From Flavobacteriales bacterium (GTDB taxonomy: Bacteria > Bacteroidota > Bacteroidia > Flavobacteriales_F > PHOS-HE28), in NCBI GenBank assembly GCA_020635695.1, contig JACJZH010000004.1, forward strand, positions 124,001 through 188,000: 64,000 nt of DNA, written 5' to 3'. Made by a program: the position numbers and the translations under genes. Of this stretch, positions 8,637 through 16,994 are shown piece after piece (position 1 is the stretch's first letter; each line of letters begins with the position of its first letter). The notes beneath the pieces were generated by a model. The model worked only from the letters and a program-made list of their open reading frames with translations. It was not told where the DNA came from and ran no database searches.

Positions 8637-9536
8637 ATGGGACCCTACCTGATGCACTTCAGCATCCGTGACCTGGAACAGTTCTCCGGTGTCAAGGCCC
8701 ACACCATCCGGATGTGGGAGAAACGCTACGGCCTGCTGGCTCCGCAACGCACGGACACCAACATCCGGACCTACGGGATCGACGAACTGAAGGCGATCCT
8801 CACGGTGGCCTACCTGAACAGGCATGGGCACAAGATCTCGCGGATCGCCGGCCTGAAGCCGGTCGAACGGGACCAACTGGCCAGAGAGGTGGCCCGCTCG
8901 GCCGGAGATCGGGATGACATCCTGGATTCCTTGAAAGTGGCCATGCTCAGCTTCGATGAGCAGCTCTTCGAGAAGGTGACGTCCCGCTACCGTGCCGACC
9001 ACACCTTCAGCCAACTCGTGGAGCAGGTGTTCGTGCCCCTGCTGGAGCAGATCGGCATGCTCTGGGTCACGAATGCCATCTGTCCGGCCCACGAGCACTT
9101 CATCAGCAACCTGCTGCGGCAGAAACTGCTGGCGGCCACGGACGGCATCACGGTGACCCCCCGCCCGGCCGGGCCGGTGCACGTGCTCTACCTGCCCGAG
9201 AACGAGATCCATGAACTGGGGCTGCTCTACGTGAACTACGTGCTGCGCCTGCATGGTCATCGCACGATCTATCTCGGGCAAAGCGTGCCCCGCCAGGACC
9301 TGCTCCAGGTGGAAGGTCTGTTCCAGGACGAACTGGTCCTGGTCACCCTGCTCATGGCCAACCCTCCTCCGGACGAACTGCAGGGCTATCTGGATTCGTT
9401 GCGGACCCTGTTGCCACAGGAACGGGTCCGTTTCTGGATCGCGGGCGCCCAGGTGGGCCGTGTCGCCGATCTCCGAGCCCCCGCCGGCATGTCGTTGTTC
9501 ACCGGGATCAACGACCTGCTCAAGGCCATCGGCTGA
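8637..9536 (+). CDS. MerR-family regulator with B12-binding domain (CarH/LitR-like photoreceptor candidate)
   Basis: A 299-residue transcription regulator. Residues 6-75 form a MerR helix-turn-helix (FSIRDLEQFSGV, HTIRMWEKRYGLL). The middle is the helical B12 cap domain, and the C-terminal half is a cobalamin-binding Rossmann domain with EIHELG (His192, the likely cobalt ligand). Trp143 and Glu153-His154 form the W-x9-EH signature that, in the CarH/LitR photoreceptors, packs over adenosylcobalamin. This predicts a light-sensitive repressor, commonly of carotenoid genes. The ATG at 8637 is used; a second ATG at 8652 is possible. A perfect inverted repeat lies just upstream. The next gene, a CPBP protease, has its own promoter-like element. 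Confidence 0.85.
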   Translation: MGPYLMHFSIRDLEQFSGVKAHTIRMWEKRYGLLAPQRTDTNIRTYGIDELKAILTVAYLNRHGHKISRIAGLKPVERDQLAREVARSAGDRDDILDSLKVAMLSFDEQLFEKVTSRYRADHTFSQLVEQVFVPLLEQIGMLWVTNAICPAHEHFISNLLRQKLLAATDGITVTPRPAGPVHVLYLPENEIHELGLLYVNYVLRLHGHRTIYLGQSVPRQDLLQVEGLFQDELVLVTLLMANPPPDELQGYLDSLRTLLPQERVRFWIAGAQVGRVADLRAPAGMSLFTGINDLLKAIG

Positions 9537-9538
9537 GG

Positions 9539-9546
9539 TACCTTGG
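9539..9546 (+). promoter_or_regulatory. -7-type promoter element TACCTTGG
   Basis: TAnnTTnG match lying 2 bases after the preceding stop and ending 5 bases before the ATG at 9552. Confidence 0.4.
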
Positions 9547-9551
9547 TGCGC

Positions 9552-10529
9552 ATGCGGCGCCCGGTCCCGATCTACCTCCTGCTCGCCTTCGGGATCAGCT
9601 GGTCCATTGCCGCCGTGGCCTGGTCGGCGGGGGTCGAGTATGGCGGTGGTCCGGCCACCGTGGCCGTGGGTGGGGCGTTCATGCTGGGCCCGGCCATCGC
9701 CGCGTTCATCGTCCGGCGGAAGGTGGACCGGCGCGACCTGGCCGGCCTTGGCCTGACCCTGCGCGGCATCCGCTGGAAATGGATGGGGATCACCGTGCTG
9801 TTGGGCATGGCGATACCTGCGTTCAACACCCTGATCTGCTGGCTGTTCGGGGATGGTCTTGGCATCGACGGTTTCGGACACACCTCGGTGAGCCGGTCGA
9901 TGTTCCTGGACCAGGTGACCCGGCTGGCCAGCGAACAAGGCCTGGATCCGGACACGATCGGAGGGCAACTGGACCGCCTGCGCGACCTCCCGCTGCCCGG
10001 TGTGGCGGTCTATGGTCTGGTGTTGATCAGTGCCTTGATCGCGGCCTTGACCGTGAACCTCCCGTTCATGTTCGGCGAAGAGTTCGGCTGGCGCGGTTTC
10101 CTGCTGCACCATACCAGGCACCTCGGCCTGTGGCGGCATGTGCTGCTCACCGGCATCGTGTGGGGACTCTGGCACGCCCCCCTGATCCTGCAGGGGCACA
10201 ACTATCCGGCCCACCCCGTGGCCGGTGTGTTCCTCATGGTGGTCTTCACCCTGCTGCTCAGCGTACCGTTCGCCTGGGTGCGTGTGAGGGCCCGGTGCAT
10301 CTGGGCACCGTGCGTCCTGCATGGCCTGGTGAACGGGACGGCGGGCATCGGGCTGTACTTCACGGAAGGTGGCGATCCCCTCCTTGCTTCACCCGTGGGG
10401 GTCAGCGGGATGCTGGCGGTGGCGCTGACAGGCCTCCTGCTCCTTGTTGCCGACCCTACCTTCGCGAAGGACCTCCGTGCCACTTCACCGGACCATTCCC
10501 CTTCTGCTGATCCTGCTGGCGGCATGTGA
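9552..10529 (+). CDS. CPBP family intramembrane glutamic endopeptidase
   Basis: A 325-residue polytopic membrane protein of the CPBP (CAAX protease/bacteriocin-processing, Abi) family. The diagnostic motif EEFGWRGFL is near residue 176, followed by WGLWHAPLIL and a later HGLVNG, giving the conserved glutamates, arginine and histidines of the intramembrane active site. Six or more hydrophobic segments are visible. The family includes prenyl-protein peptidases and immunity proteins; the substrate is unknown. In-frame TTG and GTG codons lie upstream, but the ATG at 9552 gives a normal N-terminus (MRRPVPIYLLL). The 3' end overlaps the next gene by 53 bases. Confidence 0.8.
   Translation: MRRPVPIYLLLAFGISWSIAAVAWSAGVEYGGGPATVAVGGAFMLGPAIAAFIVRRKVDRRDLAGLGLTLRGIRWKWMGITVLLGMAIPAFNTLICWLFGDGLGIDGFGHTSVSRSMFLDQVTRLASEQGLDPDTIGGQLDRLRDLPLPGVAVYGLVLISALIAALTVNLPFMFGEEFGWRGFLLHHTRHLGLWRHVLLTGIVWGLWHAPLILQGHNYPAHPVAGVFLMVVFTLLLSVPFAWVRVRARCIWAPCVLHGLVNGTAGIGLYFTEGGDPLLASPVGVSGMLAVALTGLLLLVADPTFAKDLRATSPDHSPSADPAGGM
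10457..10464 (+). promoter_or_regulatory. -7-type promoter element TACCTTCG inside the CPBP gene
   Basis: TAnnTTnG match within the last 25 codons of the upstream gene, ending 12 bases before the GTG at 10477. It supports that GTG as the real start. Confidence 0.45.
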
Positions 10530-11145
10530 TGCGGAGCCCCGTACGGTGGTCCGCAGGGACCGTCACGGACGACCTCGGGCCGAGGTGGACTTGGTGCACG
10601 CGACCCGACACGGGCCCGTTCGCCTGCTCGATACGGCAGGACGCGTGGTCATGGAGGGTGCCTACCGGAACGACCTTCGCTCCGGAACATGGAAGGAATG
10701 GTCGGACGATGGGACGCTGCGCGGTGAACGGGAGTACCGCCGGGGACGCCTCGATGGCACCGTGCACCGGTGGCATGCCAACGGAACGCCTGCCGCCGAG
10801 GAGCCGTTCGAGGACGGCCGGTTGAACGGCACGCTGCGACGGTGGTTCCCCAACGGACGCCCCCGCGTGGTGATGACCTATGTGGATGGCGAGGCCGAAG
10901 GACCCTGGGTCTACTGGGAACGGTGGGGCGTGGACACGCTCCGCTTCGAAGGCCAGGCCCACCGCGGGTTGCGACATGGGGTGTGGACCACGTACCAGGG
11001 TGACACCTTGATCCGGAAGCAGGGACCCTACCACAAGGGCGAGAAACAGGGCACCTGGGTGGAATTCGATCGGAACGGCGTGTCGCTTGGTAAAAGGACC
11101 TTCCATCGGGGAAGGGCCGTACACGAACCGTCGGTGGACGAATAA
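10477..11145 (+). CDS. MORN-repeat lipoprotein (YwqK-like repeats)
   Basis: A 222-residue predicted lipoprotein. With the GTG start at 10477 the N-terminus is MPLHRTIPLLLILLAAC, a typical lipobox with Cys17. The mature part contains six or seven MORN_2 repeats of about 22 residues (GTWKEWSDDGTLRGE, GTVHRWHANGTPAAEE, GTLRRWFPNGRPR and others), the type often labelled YwqK-family. The repeats form beta-hairpin solenoids; no catalytic residues are seen. The start overlaps the CPBP gene by 53 bases but has its own promoter element. A second MORN lipoprotein is encoded at 56168. It converges on the oxidase gene 11 bases away. Confidence 0.75.
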   Translation: MPLHRTIPLLLILLAACDAEPRTVVRRDRHGRPRAEVDLVHATRHGPVRLLDTAGRVVMEGAYRNDLRSGTWKEWSDDGTLRGEREYRRGRLDGTVHRWHANGTPAAEEPFEDGRLNGTLRRWFPNGRPRVVMTYVDGEAEGPWVYWERWGVDTLRFEGQAHRGLRHGVWTTYQGDTLIRKQGPYHKGEKQGTWVEFDRNGVSLGKRTFHRGRAVHEPSVDE

Positions 11146-11156
11146 GGGCCTCCCCT

Positions 11157-12530
11157 TCAGGGCAGCACCTTGCCCGGGTTCAGGATGCCCAACGGGTCGA
11201 AGGCCTCCTTCACCCGGCGCATCAGGTCCAGTTGCACCTGGCTGAACGCGATGTCCATGTAGGGTCGCTGCACCAGGCCGATCCCATGCTCCCCGCTGAG
11301 GGTGCCGCCGAGGGAAACGGTGAGTTCGAAGATCTCGCGGATGGCCTTGGGCACCTCCTCCTTCCAGGCCCCGTCGCTCAGATCGCCCTTCACGATGTTC
11401 ACGTGCAGGTTGCCATCGCCCGCATGGCCGTAGCACACGCTCTGGAAACCGTATCTCCGCCCGATCTCCTTCACGCCTTCGAGCAAGCGTGGCAGTTCGT
11501 AGCGGGGCACCACGGTGTCCTCCTCCTTGTAGACCGAGTTGCTCTTCACCGCCTCGCCCACCTTCCGCCGGAGCAGCCAGAGCTTGTCCTTCTGTGCCGC
11601 GGTCTCCGCGAACAGCACCTCCCCCGCCCCATGCGCCTCCATCACCTCCAGGATGGCCTCGCAGTCCTTCATGAGCGCGTCGGGGTCGTTGCCGTCCACC
11701 TCCACGAGCAGGTGCGCCTGCACCTCGTCGGGCACGGAGAGGCTGTCATCGCCGATGAAGCGCAGCGACCAGTCGATGGCATCGCGCTCCATGAACTCCA
11801 TCGCACTGGGCGTGATGCCCGCCCGGAACACGGCGCTCACCGCCTCGCAGGCCTTGTAAGGGCTGTCGAACGGGACCAGGAGCAGCCTGTTCTCACGGGG
11901 CAGGGGCACCAGACGCAGCACGGCCTTCGTGATGACACCCAGCGTGCCCTCGCTGCCGACCAGCAGCCGGGTGAGGTCATAGCCCGTGCTGTTCTTCAGG
12001 GTGTTGGCCCCGGTCCAGATCACCTCGCCGTCCGGCAGCACCACCTCCAGGTTCAGGACGAAGTCGCGCGTGACACCGTACTTGACCGCCCTCGGGCCGC
12101 CGGAGTTCTCGGCCAGGTTGCCGCCGATCGTGCAACTGCCTCTGCTGGCGGGGTCCGGCGGATAGTACAGGCCCTTCTCCGCCACCGCCTCCTGCAGCAC
12201 CTGGGTGATCACACCCGGCTCCACCGTCACCTGCAGGTTCCGCTCATCGATGTCCACGATCCGGTCCATCCGGTCGAGCGCCAGACCCACGCCCCCGTGC
12301 ACGGATAGCGCCCCGCCGCTCAACCCCGTGCGGGCACCGATGGGCGTGACCGGCACCCGATGGGTGTGGCAGGCCTTCATCACGGCCGCCACCTGCCCGG
12401 TGGTCCGTGGCCTTACCACCACCTGGGGTGGGTGCACCAGGTCCTCCGTTTCATCATGGCCGTAGGCGTGCAGCACCTCATCCTCCAAGGACATGTCCGA
12501 GCGGTCCAGCGCACGGGACAATTCGTCCAT
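11157..12530 (-). CDS. FAD-linked oxidase, glycolate oxidase subunit GlcD type
   Basis: About 457 residues, a flavoprotein of the vanillyl-alcohol-oxidase/GlcD family, which oxidises D-lactate, glycolate or other 2-hydroxy acids. The FAD-binding PCMH domain shows PIGARTGLSGGAL and GTLGVITKAVLRL, and the C-terminal cap shows YGHAGDGNLHVNI and SGEHGIGLVQ, both highly conserved. The start chosen (MDELSRALDRSDM, 12530) matches the usual family N-terminus and lies 32 bases behind TACCTACG on the minus strand (12563-12570). An ATG at 12560 would add ten residues. Length is normal for the family. The electron acceptor is not evident. Confidence 0.85.
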   Translation of the reverse strand: MDELSRALDRSDMSLEDEVLHAYGHDETEDLVHPPQVVVRPRTTGQVAAVMKACHTHRVPVTPIGARTGLSGGALSVHGGVGLALDRMDRIVDIDERNLQVTVEPGVITQVLQEAVAEKGLYYPPDPASRGSCTIGGNLAENSGGPRAVKYGVTRDFVLNLEVVLPDGEVIWTGANTLKNSTGYDLTRLLVGSEGTLGVITKAVLRLVPLPRENRLLLVPFDSPYKACEAVSAVFRAGITPSAMEFMERDAIDWSLRFIGDDSLSVPDEVQAHLLVEVDGNDPDALMKDCEAILEVMEAHGAGEVLFAETAAQKDKLWLLRRKVGEAVKSNSVYKEEDTVVPRYELPRLLEGVKEIGRRYGFQSVCYGHAGDGNLHVNIVKGDLSDGAWKEEVPKAIREIFELTVSLGGTLSGEHGIGLVQRPYMDIAFSQVQLDLMRRVKEAFDPLGILNPGKVLP

Positions 12531-12677
12531 GAAGACCTGTGATAGCGGCGGATGGGGCATTCCGTAGGTAAGGATCGGAGAGGTACCCCCTCGGCGGGGC
12601 ACCTCGTGCAAATTTCATGGAAGGGAGGCAGGCATCCAAGGAGCCCCTGACATCGTCTTATCAAAAAACCGCCAGCC

Positions 12678-14531
12678 ATGTTCCGAACAGGTGTGCTGAC
12701 CTTGATGGTCATGATCGCCCAAACGGGCATCCATGCCCAGAACGTGGGCATCAACGTGAACGGGGCGGCACCGGACGCCAGCGCCCTGCTGGATGTGGAC
12801 GCCTCCGGGCTTGCCTCCAACAACAAGAAAGGGTTCCTGGTGCCGCGCATGACCAGCGCAGAGCGTGCGGCCCTGCCGCTGCCGGCCCAGGGGCTGCTGG
12901 TGTACGAGACCACCACCAATACCTTCTGGTACTTCGACGGCACGGTCTGGGTGCAGCTCTTCAGCGGGACACCGGCCGCAGGTTGGCTTCTGACCGGCAA
13001 TGCGGGGACGAACCCGGCCACCGAGTTCATCGGGACCACGGATGCCAACGACTGGGCCGTGCGTACCGGCGGTGCCGCGCCGGGCAACGAACGGATGCGC
13101 GTGCAGAGCGGCGGACGCATGGTGGTGAACAACACGGGAGTTGGCGCCAATACCCAGGACGTGTTTTCGGTCTACGCCAACGGAACCACGAACGGCACCA
13201 CCACCAACACGGCCAATGTGGGCATCCGGGCGATCAACGGCTATACCGCCACCGGCTATGGCGTACAGGGCGTCACCAGTGGAACGAGCACGGCGACCTT
13301 CGGGCTGATCGGCCTCGCCACCGCAGCGACCGGTCAGGTGAACGCGGTCCGTGGGGAAAGTGCCTCCCGGAACGGTCGTGGTCTGGTCGGCATCGCCAAT
13401 ACGTCGGGTGCGGCCATACCCTCCGCCACCAACGCGATCGGTGGATTGGGGCAGGTCGATGGCACGCTCTCGGGCACGGCCATCGGGTTTGGTCTGCTGG
13501 GGATCGCCGCCACCACCATGACCACGGGGGATGCCCGGGGCGTGCAGGGACAGAGCGCCTCGAACAACGGCACGGGTGTGCTGGGACTGGCCACGAGCAC
13601 GGCCGCAGGAGGTCAACCCGTGGGGGTGTACGGCCAGGCCTCGAACGCCACCGGGTTCGGCATGCAGATGCTCAATACGAACGCCACGGGGACGGGCATG
13701 ATCGCCACCGGGAACAACATCGCAGGCACCTACCTGATCAATGGCAGCGGCGGGGCGATCATCGGGTCGGGGATCGGGCTGTTCAGTTATGGAAGGACAG
13801 CGGCCAGTGGGACCGGCGTGCTTGCCGTGGGGAACAACCAGGCCGCGTTCGGCACCCTGGTCAATGGTTCCGGTGTGGCGGCCACGGGGTTGAGCTTCGG
13901 GGTGTATGGTGTGGCGAACAGCAATGCGAACGGAACCCCGGGCAATCCGGCCCGCGCCGGAGGCTACTTCGAGAGCGGCACCACCAACCTGGCCTTCACC
14001 TATGTGGCGGCCTATGAAGGCGCTGGTGTTCCACGCAAGGTGATGGGCAATGGCACCGTGAACACCGTGGTCACCGATACCGATGGCCAGTACGTCCTGC
14101 TCTCCGCACCGGAAGCACCGGAGAACCTGTTCCAGGACCATGGCACCGCCTCGCTGGTGAGTGGCCGGGCACATGTGGCGCTGGACCCGATCCTGACGCG
14201 TAACATCCTGGTGGACGAGGAGCATCCCCTCCGTGTGTTCATCCAGCTGCGTGGCGACTGCATGGGCGTATACGTGACCAACGAGACCGCGGAGGGATTC
14301 GACGTCGTGGAACTGCAGGGAGGAACGAGCGATGTCTCCTTCCACTGGCAGGTGGTGGCGAGCCGGGCGAACGTGGTACACCCTGACGGGACCGAATGGC
14401 GCTTTGCGGACGAGCGCTTTCCGAGGACCCAGGGGCCTCAGGAGCGCGAGGTGCATCAGGCCATGCCCATGAGGACGGACCAGGTGCGCGACCCGGTCGT
14501 TGAGGCCGCGGAACCTACCTCAAGGCCTTGA
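12678..14531 (+). CDS. secreted repetitive surface protein, fibre-like, unknown function
   Basis: A 617-residue protein with a signal peptide (cleavage near residue 21, IHAQ). An N-terminal segment common in Bacteroidota surface proteins follows (NVGINVNGAAPDASALLDV, KGFLVPRMTSAERAAL, GLLVYETTTNTFWYFDG). The long middle is low in charged residues and rich in Gly, Ala, Thr and Asn, with recurring G(V/L)xGxA patterns, like a beta-helical fibre shaft. The C-terminus (about 460-590, HPLRVFIQLRGDCMGVYV, FHWQVVASR) resembles a cap domain seen in such fibre-like proteins. No T9SS tail is visible. The length of the shaft suggests a surface filament, but no function can be assigned. Confidence 0.65.
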   Translation: MFRTGVLTLMVMIAQTGIHAQNVGINVNGAAPDASALLDVDASGLASNNKKGFLVPRMTSAERAALPLPAQGLLVYETTTNTFWYFDGTVWVQLFSGTPAAGWLLTGNAGTNPATEFIGTTDANDWAVRTGGAAPGNERMRVQSGGRMVVNNTGVGANTQDVFSVYANGTTNGTTTNTANVGIRAINGYTATGYGVQGVTSGTSTATFGLIGLATAATGQVNAVRGESASRNGRGLVGIANTSGAAIPSATNAIGGLGQVDGTLSGTAIGFGLLGIAATTMTTGDARGVQGQSASNNGTGVLGLATSTAAGGQPVGVYGQASNATGFGMQMLNTNATGTGMIATGNNIAGTYLINGSGGAIIGSGIGLFSYGRTAASGTGVLAVGNNQAAFGTLVNGSGVAATGLSFGVYGVANSNANGTPGNPARAGGYFESGTTNLAFTYVAAYEGAGVPRKVMGNGTVNTVVTDTDGQYVLLSAPEAPENLFQDHGTASLVSGRAHVALDPILTRNILVDEEHPLRVFIQLRGDCMGVYVTNETAEGFDVVELQGGTSDVSFHWQVVASRANVVHPDGTEWRFADERFPRTQGPQEREVHQAMPMRTDQVRDPVVEAAEPTSRP

Positions 14532-14536
14532 TCCCA

Positions 14537-14638
14537 TCAGGGGGAAACCGTGCTGAGCAGCCGATCCCCCCAGACCACCAGGGCCAGGAAGGCGAGGGCC
14601 AGCAACAGGCCGAGCACGTTGGTGGACTTGCGGGTCAT
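14537..14638 (-). CDS. possible 33-residue single-pass membrane protein
   Basis: A short reading frame in the gap between the fibre-like protein and the channel gene, on the opposite strand. It starts MTRKSTNVLGLLLALAFLAL and ends at a TGA after about 13 more residues. A basic N-terminus precedes one hydrophobic segment of about 17 residues. Codon choice (GTG CTC GGC CTG, CTG GCC) matches the surrounding genes. No recognised family and no clear promoter element. It could be a real small membrane protein or a chance frame. Confidence 0.4.
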   Translation of the reverse strand: MTRKSTNVLGLLLALAFLALVVWGDRLLSTVSP

Positions 14639-14700
14639 GCCATGCATGGAACAAGGAACGTGCCGTGGCCGCTTCGCCGTATCCGGTTTTCTTTGTGGGC

Positions 14701-15531
14701 ATGACCGCATCCGGGCATCGGGAGGGTTCGCTCAGGGACCGGCTGCACACGGTGATCTTCGGCACGGAGACGCCGGCGGGCCGGATGTTCGACGTGGTGC
14801 TGCTGTGGGCCATCGTGGTCAGCGTGCTGCTGGTGATGCTCGAAAGCGTGCAGGAGGTGCGCGAGCACTATGGGGTCTGGCTGCGCTACGCCGAATGGGG
14901 CTTCACCGCGCTGTTCACGGTGGAATACCTGCTGCGGCTGTGGGTGGTGGACCGGCCCGTGCGCTATGCCCGCAGCTTCTTCGGCCTCATCGACCTGCTG
15001 AGCATCCTGCCCACCTACCTGGCCATCCTGCTGCCGGGCGCGCAGAGCTTCATGGTCATCCGCACCCTGCGGCTGCTCCGGGTGTTCAGGGTGCTGAAGC
15101 TCGTGCGCTACATCAGCGAGGCCGGCATGCTGGGCAGGGCCCTGGCGGCCAGCCGCAGGAAGATCCTCGTGTTCCTGCTCGCGGTCATCTCGCTCGTGAT
15201 CGTGTTCGGCACGCTCATGTACCTGATCGAGACGCCTGAGGCCGGTTTCACCAGCATTCCGCGCAGCATCTACTGGGCCATCGTCACCCTCACCACCGTG
15301 GGCTATGGCGACATCGCCCCGCAGACCTGGCTGGGGCAGTTCATGGCCGCCATCATCATGATCCTGGGCTACGCCATCATCGCCGTGCCCACGGGCATCG
15401 TTTCCGCGGAGATGGCGCGGGCCGAGGACCCCGGGGTGGAATGCCTGGTGTGCCACGCCACCGGCCATTCGCACGATTCGCGCTTCTGCCGGAAATGCGG
15501 GGCCGAACTGCCCGCCCTCCCCGAGGACTGA
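14701..15531 (+). CDS. voltage-gated-type potassium channel with C-terminal zinc ribbon
   Basis: About 276 residues with six transmembrane segments. An S4-like helix carries regularly spaced arginines (TLRLLRVFRVLKLVRY), and the selectivity filter is TTVGYGD near residue 199, so it is a K+ channel of the Kv type in the inner membrane. The cytoplasmic C-terminus ends in a four-cysteine ribbon, CLVC-x11-CRKC, that probably binds zinc. The start at the ATG 14701 (MTASGHREGS) is preferred; a GTG at 14665 in the same frame would add 12 residues. No partner gene is evident, and the MFS gene follows 10 bases later, so the two may be co-transcribed. Confidence 0.85.
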   Translation: MTASGHREGSLRDRLHTVIFGTETPAGRMFDVVLLWAIVVSVLLVMLESVQEVREHYGVWLRYAEWGFTALFTVEYLLRLWVVDRPVRYARSFFGLIDLLSILPTYLAILLPGAQSFMVIRTLRLLRVFRVLKLVRYISEAGMLGRALAASRRKILVFLLAVISLVIVFGTLMYLIETPEAGFTSIPRSIYWAIVTLTTVGYGDIAPQTWLGQFMAAIIMILGYAIIAVPTGIVSAEMARAEDPGVECLVCHATGHSHDSRFCRKCGAELPALPED

Positions 15532-15541
15532 CCCGTTCCGC

Positions 15542-16846
15542 ATGCCGAACGCCCCTACGGACCGTCGGAGCCTGCTGCTCATCGTGGTGGCCGCCCTGGG
15601 CTACTTCGTGGACATCTACGACCTGGTGCTCTTCAACGTGGTGAAGCGGGAGAGCCTGCTCTCCATCCTGGGTCCGGACCACCCGCGGCTCACGGAGATT
15701 GGGATCGACCTGTTCAACGTGCAGATGCTGGGCATGCTGGTGGGTGGGATCCTCTGGGGGGTGTGGGGCGACAAGAAGGGCCGCATCACCGTGCTGTTCG
15801 GCAGCATCCTGCTCTACAGCGCGGCCAACATCATCAACGCCTTCACCTTCGATGTGGTCACCTACGGCATCGTGCGGTTCATCGCCGGGGTGGGGCTGGC
15901 CGGAGAACTGGGCGCGGGCATCACCCTGATCACCGAGACCATGTCGCGTGAGAAACGCGGCTACGGCACCATGGTGGTGGTGGTGTTCGGCGCGCTCGGC
16001 GCGGTGTTCGCCGACGAGGTCTACGCCCAGGGCCAGCGGATCGGCGGGCTGCTGACGAGCCTCACCGGGCATGCCTTCATGAACTGGCAGGTGGCCTACA
16101 TCGTTGGCGGGGCCATGGGGCTGCTGCTGCTCGTGCTGCGCGTGGGCGCCTTCGAGAGCGGGCTCTTCGCCCGGATGAAGGAACGCACCGAACGCCGGGG
16201 CGACCTGATGCTCCTCTTCGGGGACCGGGAGCGCTTCCTGAAGTACCTCGGTTGCATCCTGATCGGTGTGCCGGTGTGGTACGTGATCGGCGTGCTCGTG
16301 AACCTAAGCCAGGACGTCTTCGTGCCCGAGCTTGGCATCGACATCAGCGCACTGACCGAGGCCGAACGCCTGCGCATCAACGGCAAAGCCATCCGCTACG
16401 CGTACATCGGCCTCAGCGTGGGCGACCTGCTGAGCGCGCTGCTGAGCCAGGTCTTCCGCAGCCGGAAGAAGGTGATCCTCGGTTACCTGCTGGCCAATGC
16501 CACCCTGGCCGGGGTGTTCCTCTTCGGCATGCAGGGCGCCAGCATCGACACCTACAACTGGATGTGCCTGCTGCTGGGCACCGCCACCGGCTACTGGGTG
16601 CTGTTCGTGACGCTGGCCAGCGAACAGTTCGGCACCAACATCCGCAGCACCGTGGCCACCACCACGCCCAACTTCGTGCGCGGCAGCGTATGGCCCGTCA
16701 CCAGCCTGTTCAAGTACGCCGCTCCGGCAGTCGGCAGCGTGGCCTCCGCCACCGTGGTGGGCCTGGTCTGCTTCGGCGCCGCCATCTGGGCCCTAACACG
16801 GGTGCACGAGACCTTTGGGAAGGACATGGACTATGTTGAAGGTTGA
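15542..16846 (+). CDS. major facilitator superfamily transporter
   Basis: A 434-residue transporter with 12 predicted membrane segments. It carries an MFS signature loop between TM2 and TM3 (GGILWGVWGDKKGR) and the N-terminal pattern LGYFVDIYDLVLFNVV typical of metabolite:H+ symporters. The substrate cannot be inferred. Ten bases separate it from the channel gene. Its last codons (DYVEG-stop) run into a 7-bp tandem array starting at 16835, and the array itself supplies the TGA stop. The intergenic region behind it is one of five heptamer-array sites in this window. Confidence 0.8.
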   Translation: MPNAPTDRRSLLLIVVAALGYFVDIYDLVLFNVVKRESLLSILGPDHPRLTEIGIDLFNVQMLGMLVGGILWGVWGDKKGRITVLFGSILLYSAANIINAFTFDVVTYGIVRFIAGVGLAGELGAGITLITETMSREKRGYGTMVVVVFGALGAVFADEVYAQGQRIGGLLTSLTGHAFMNWQVAYIVGGAMGLLLLVLRVGAFESGLFARMKERTERRGDLMLLFGDRERFLKYLGCILIGVPVWYVIGVLVNLSQDVFVPELGIDISALTEAERLRINGKAIRYAYIGLSVGDLLSALLSQVFRSRKKVILGYLLANATLAGVFLFGMQGASIDTYNWMCLLLGTATGYWVLFVTLASEQFGTNIRSTVATTTPNFVRGSVWPVTSLFKYAAPAVGSVASATVVGLVCFGAAIWALTRVHETFGKDMDYVEG

Positions 16847-16957
16847 AGGTTGAAGGTTGGAGGTTGGAGGTTGGAGGTTGGCGCTCTGCCGACTGCTTAC
16901 TGCCAACTGCTGACTGACTGCTGACTGCTGACTGCCGACCGCCGACTGCCCACCGCC
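16835..16957. repeat. intergenic tandem arrays with 7-bp period (GTTGRAG and GACTGCY)
   Basis: Two adjoining arrays. 16835-16881 is six copies of GTTG(A/G)AG plus a partial copy. 16891-16957 is a run of GACTGCT/GACTGCC-type heptamers with one 4-base slip at 16912. The first array starts inside the MFS gene. It ends just before a promoter element at 16961. Confidence 0.85.
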
Positions 16958-16960
16958 TCC

Positions 16961-16968
16961 TACCTTCG
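16961..16968 (+). promoter_or_regulatory. -7-type promoter element TACCTTCG
   Basis: TAnnTTnG match ending 26 bases before the ATG at 16995 and starting 3 bases after the heptamer array. Confidence 0.55.
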
Positions 16969-16994
16969 GCATCCTTGTTGCATTTCCACGAACC

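Noticed and set aside
16835..16957. Possible CRISPR array
   Set aside because: The period is 7 bases with no spacers and no cas genes in the window.
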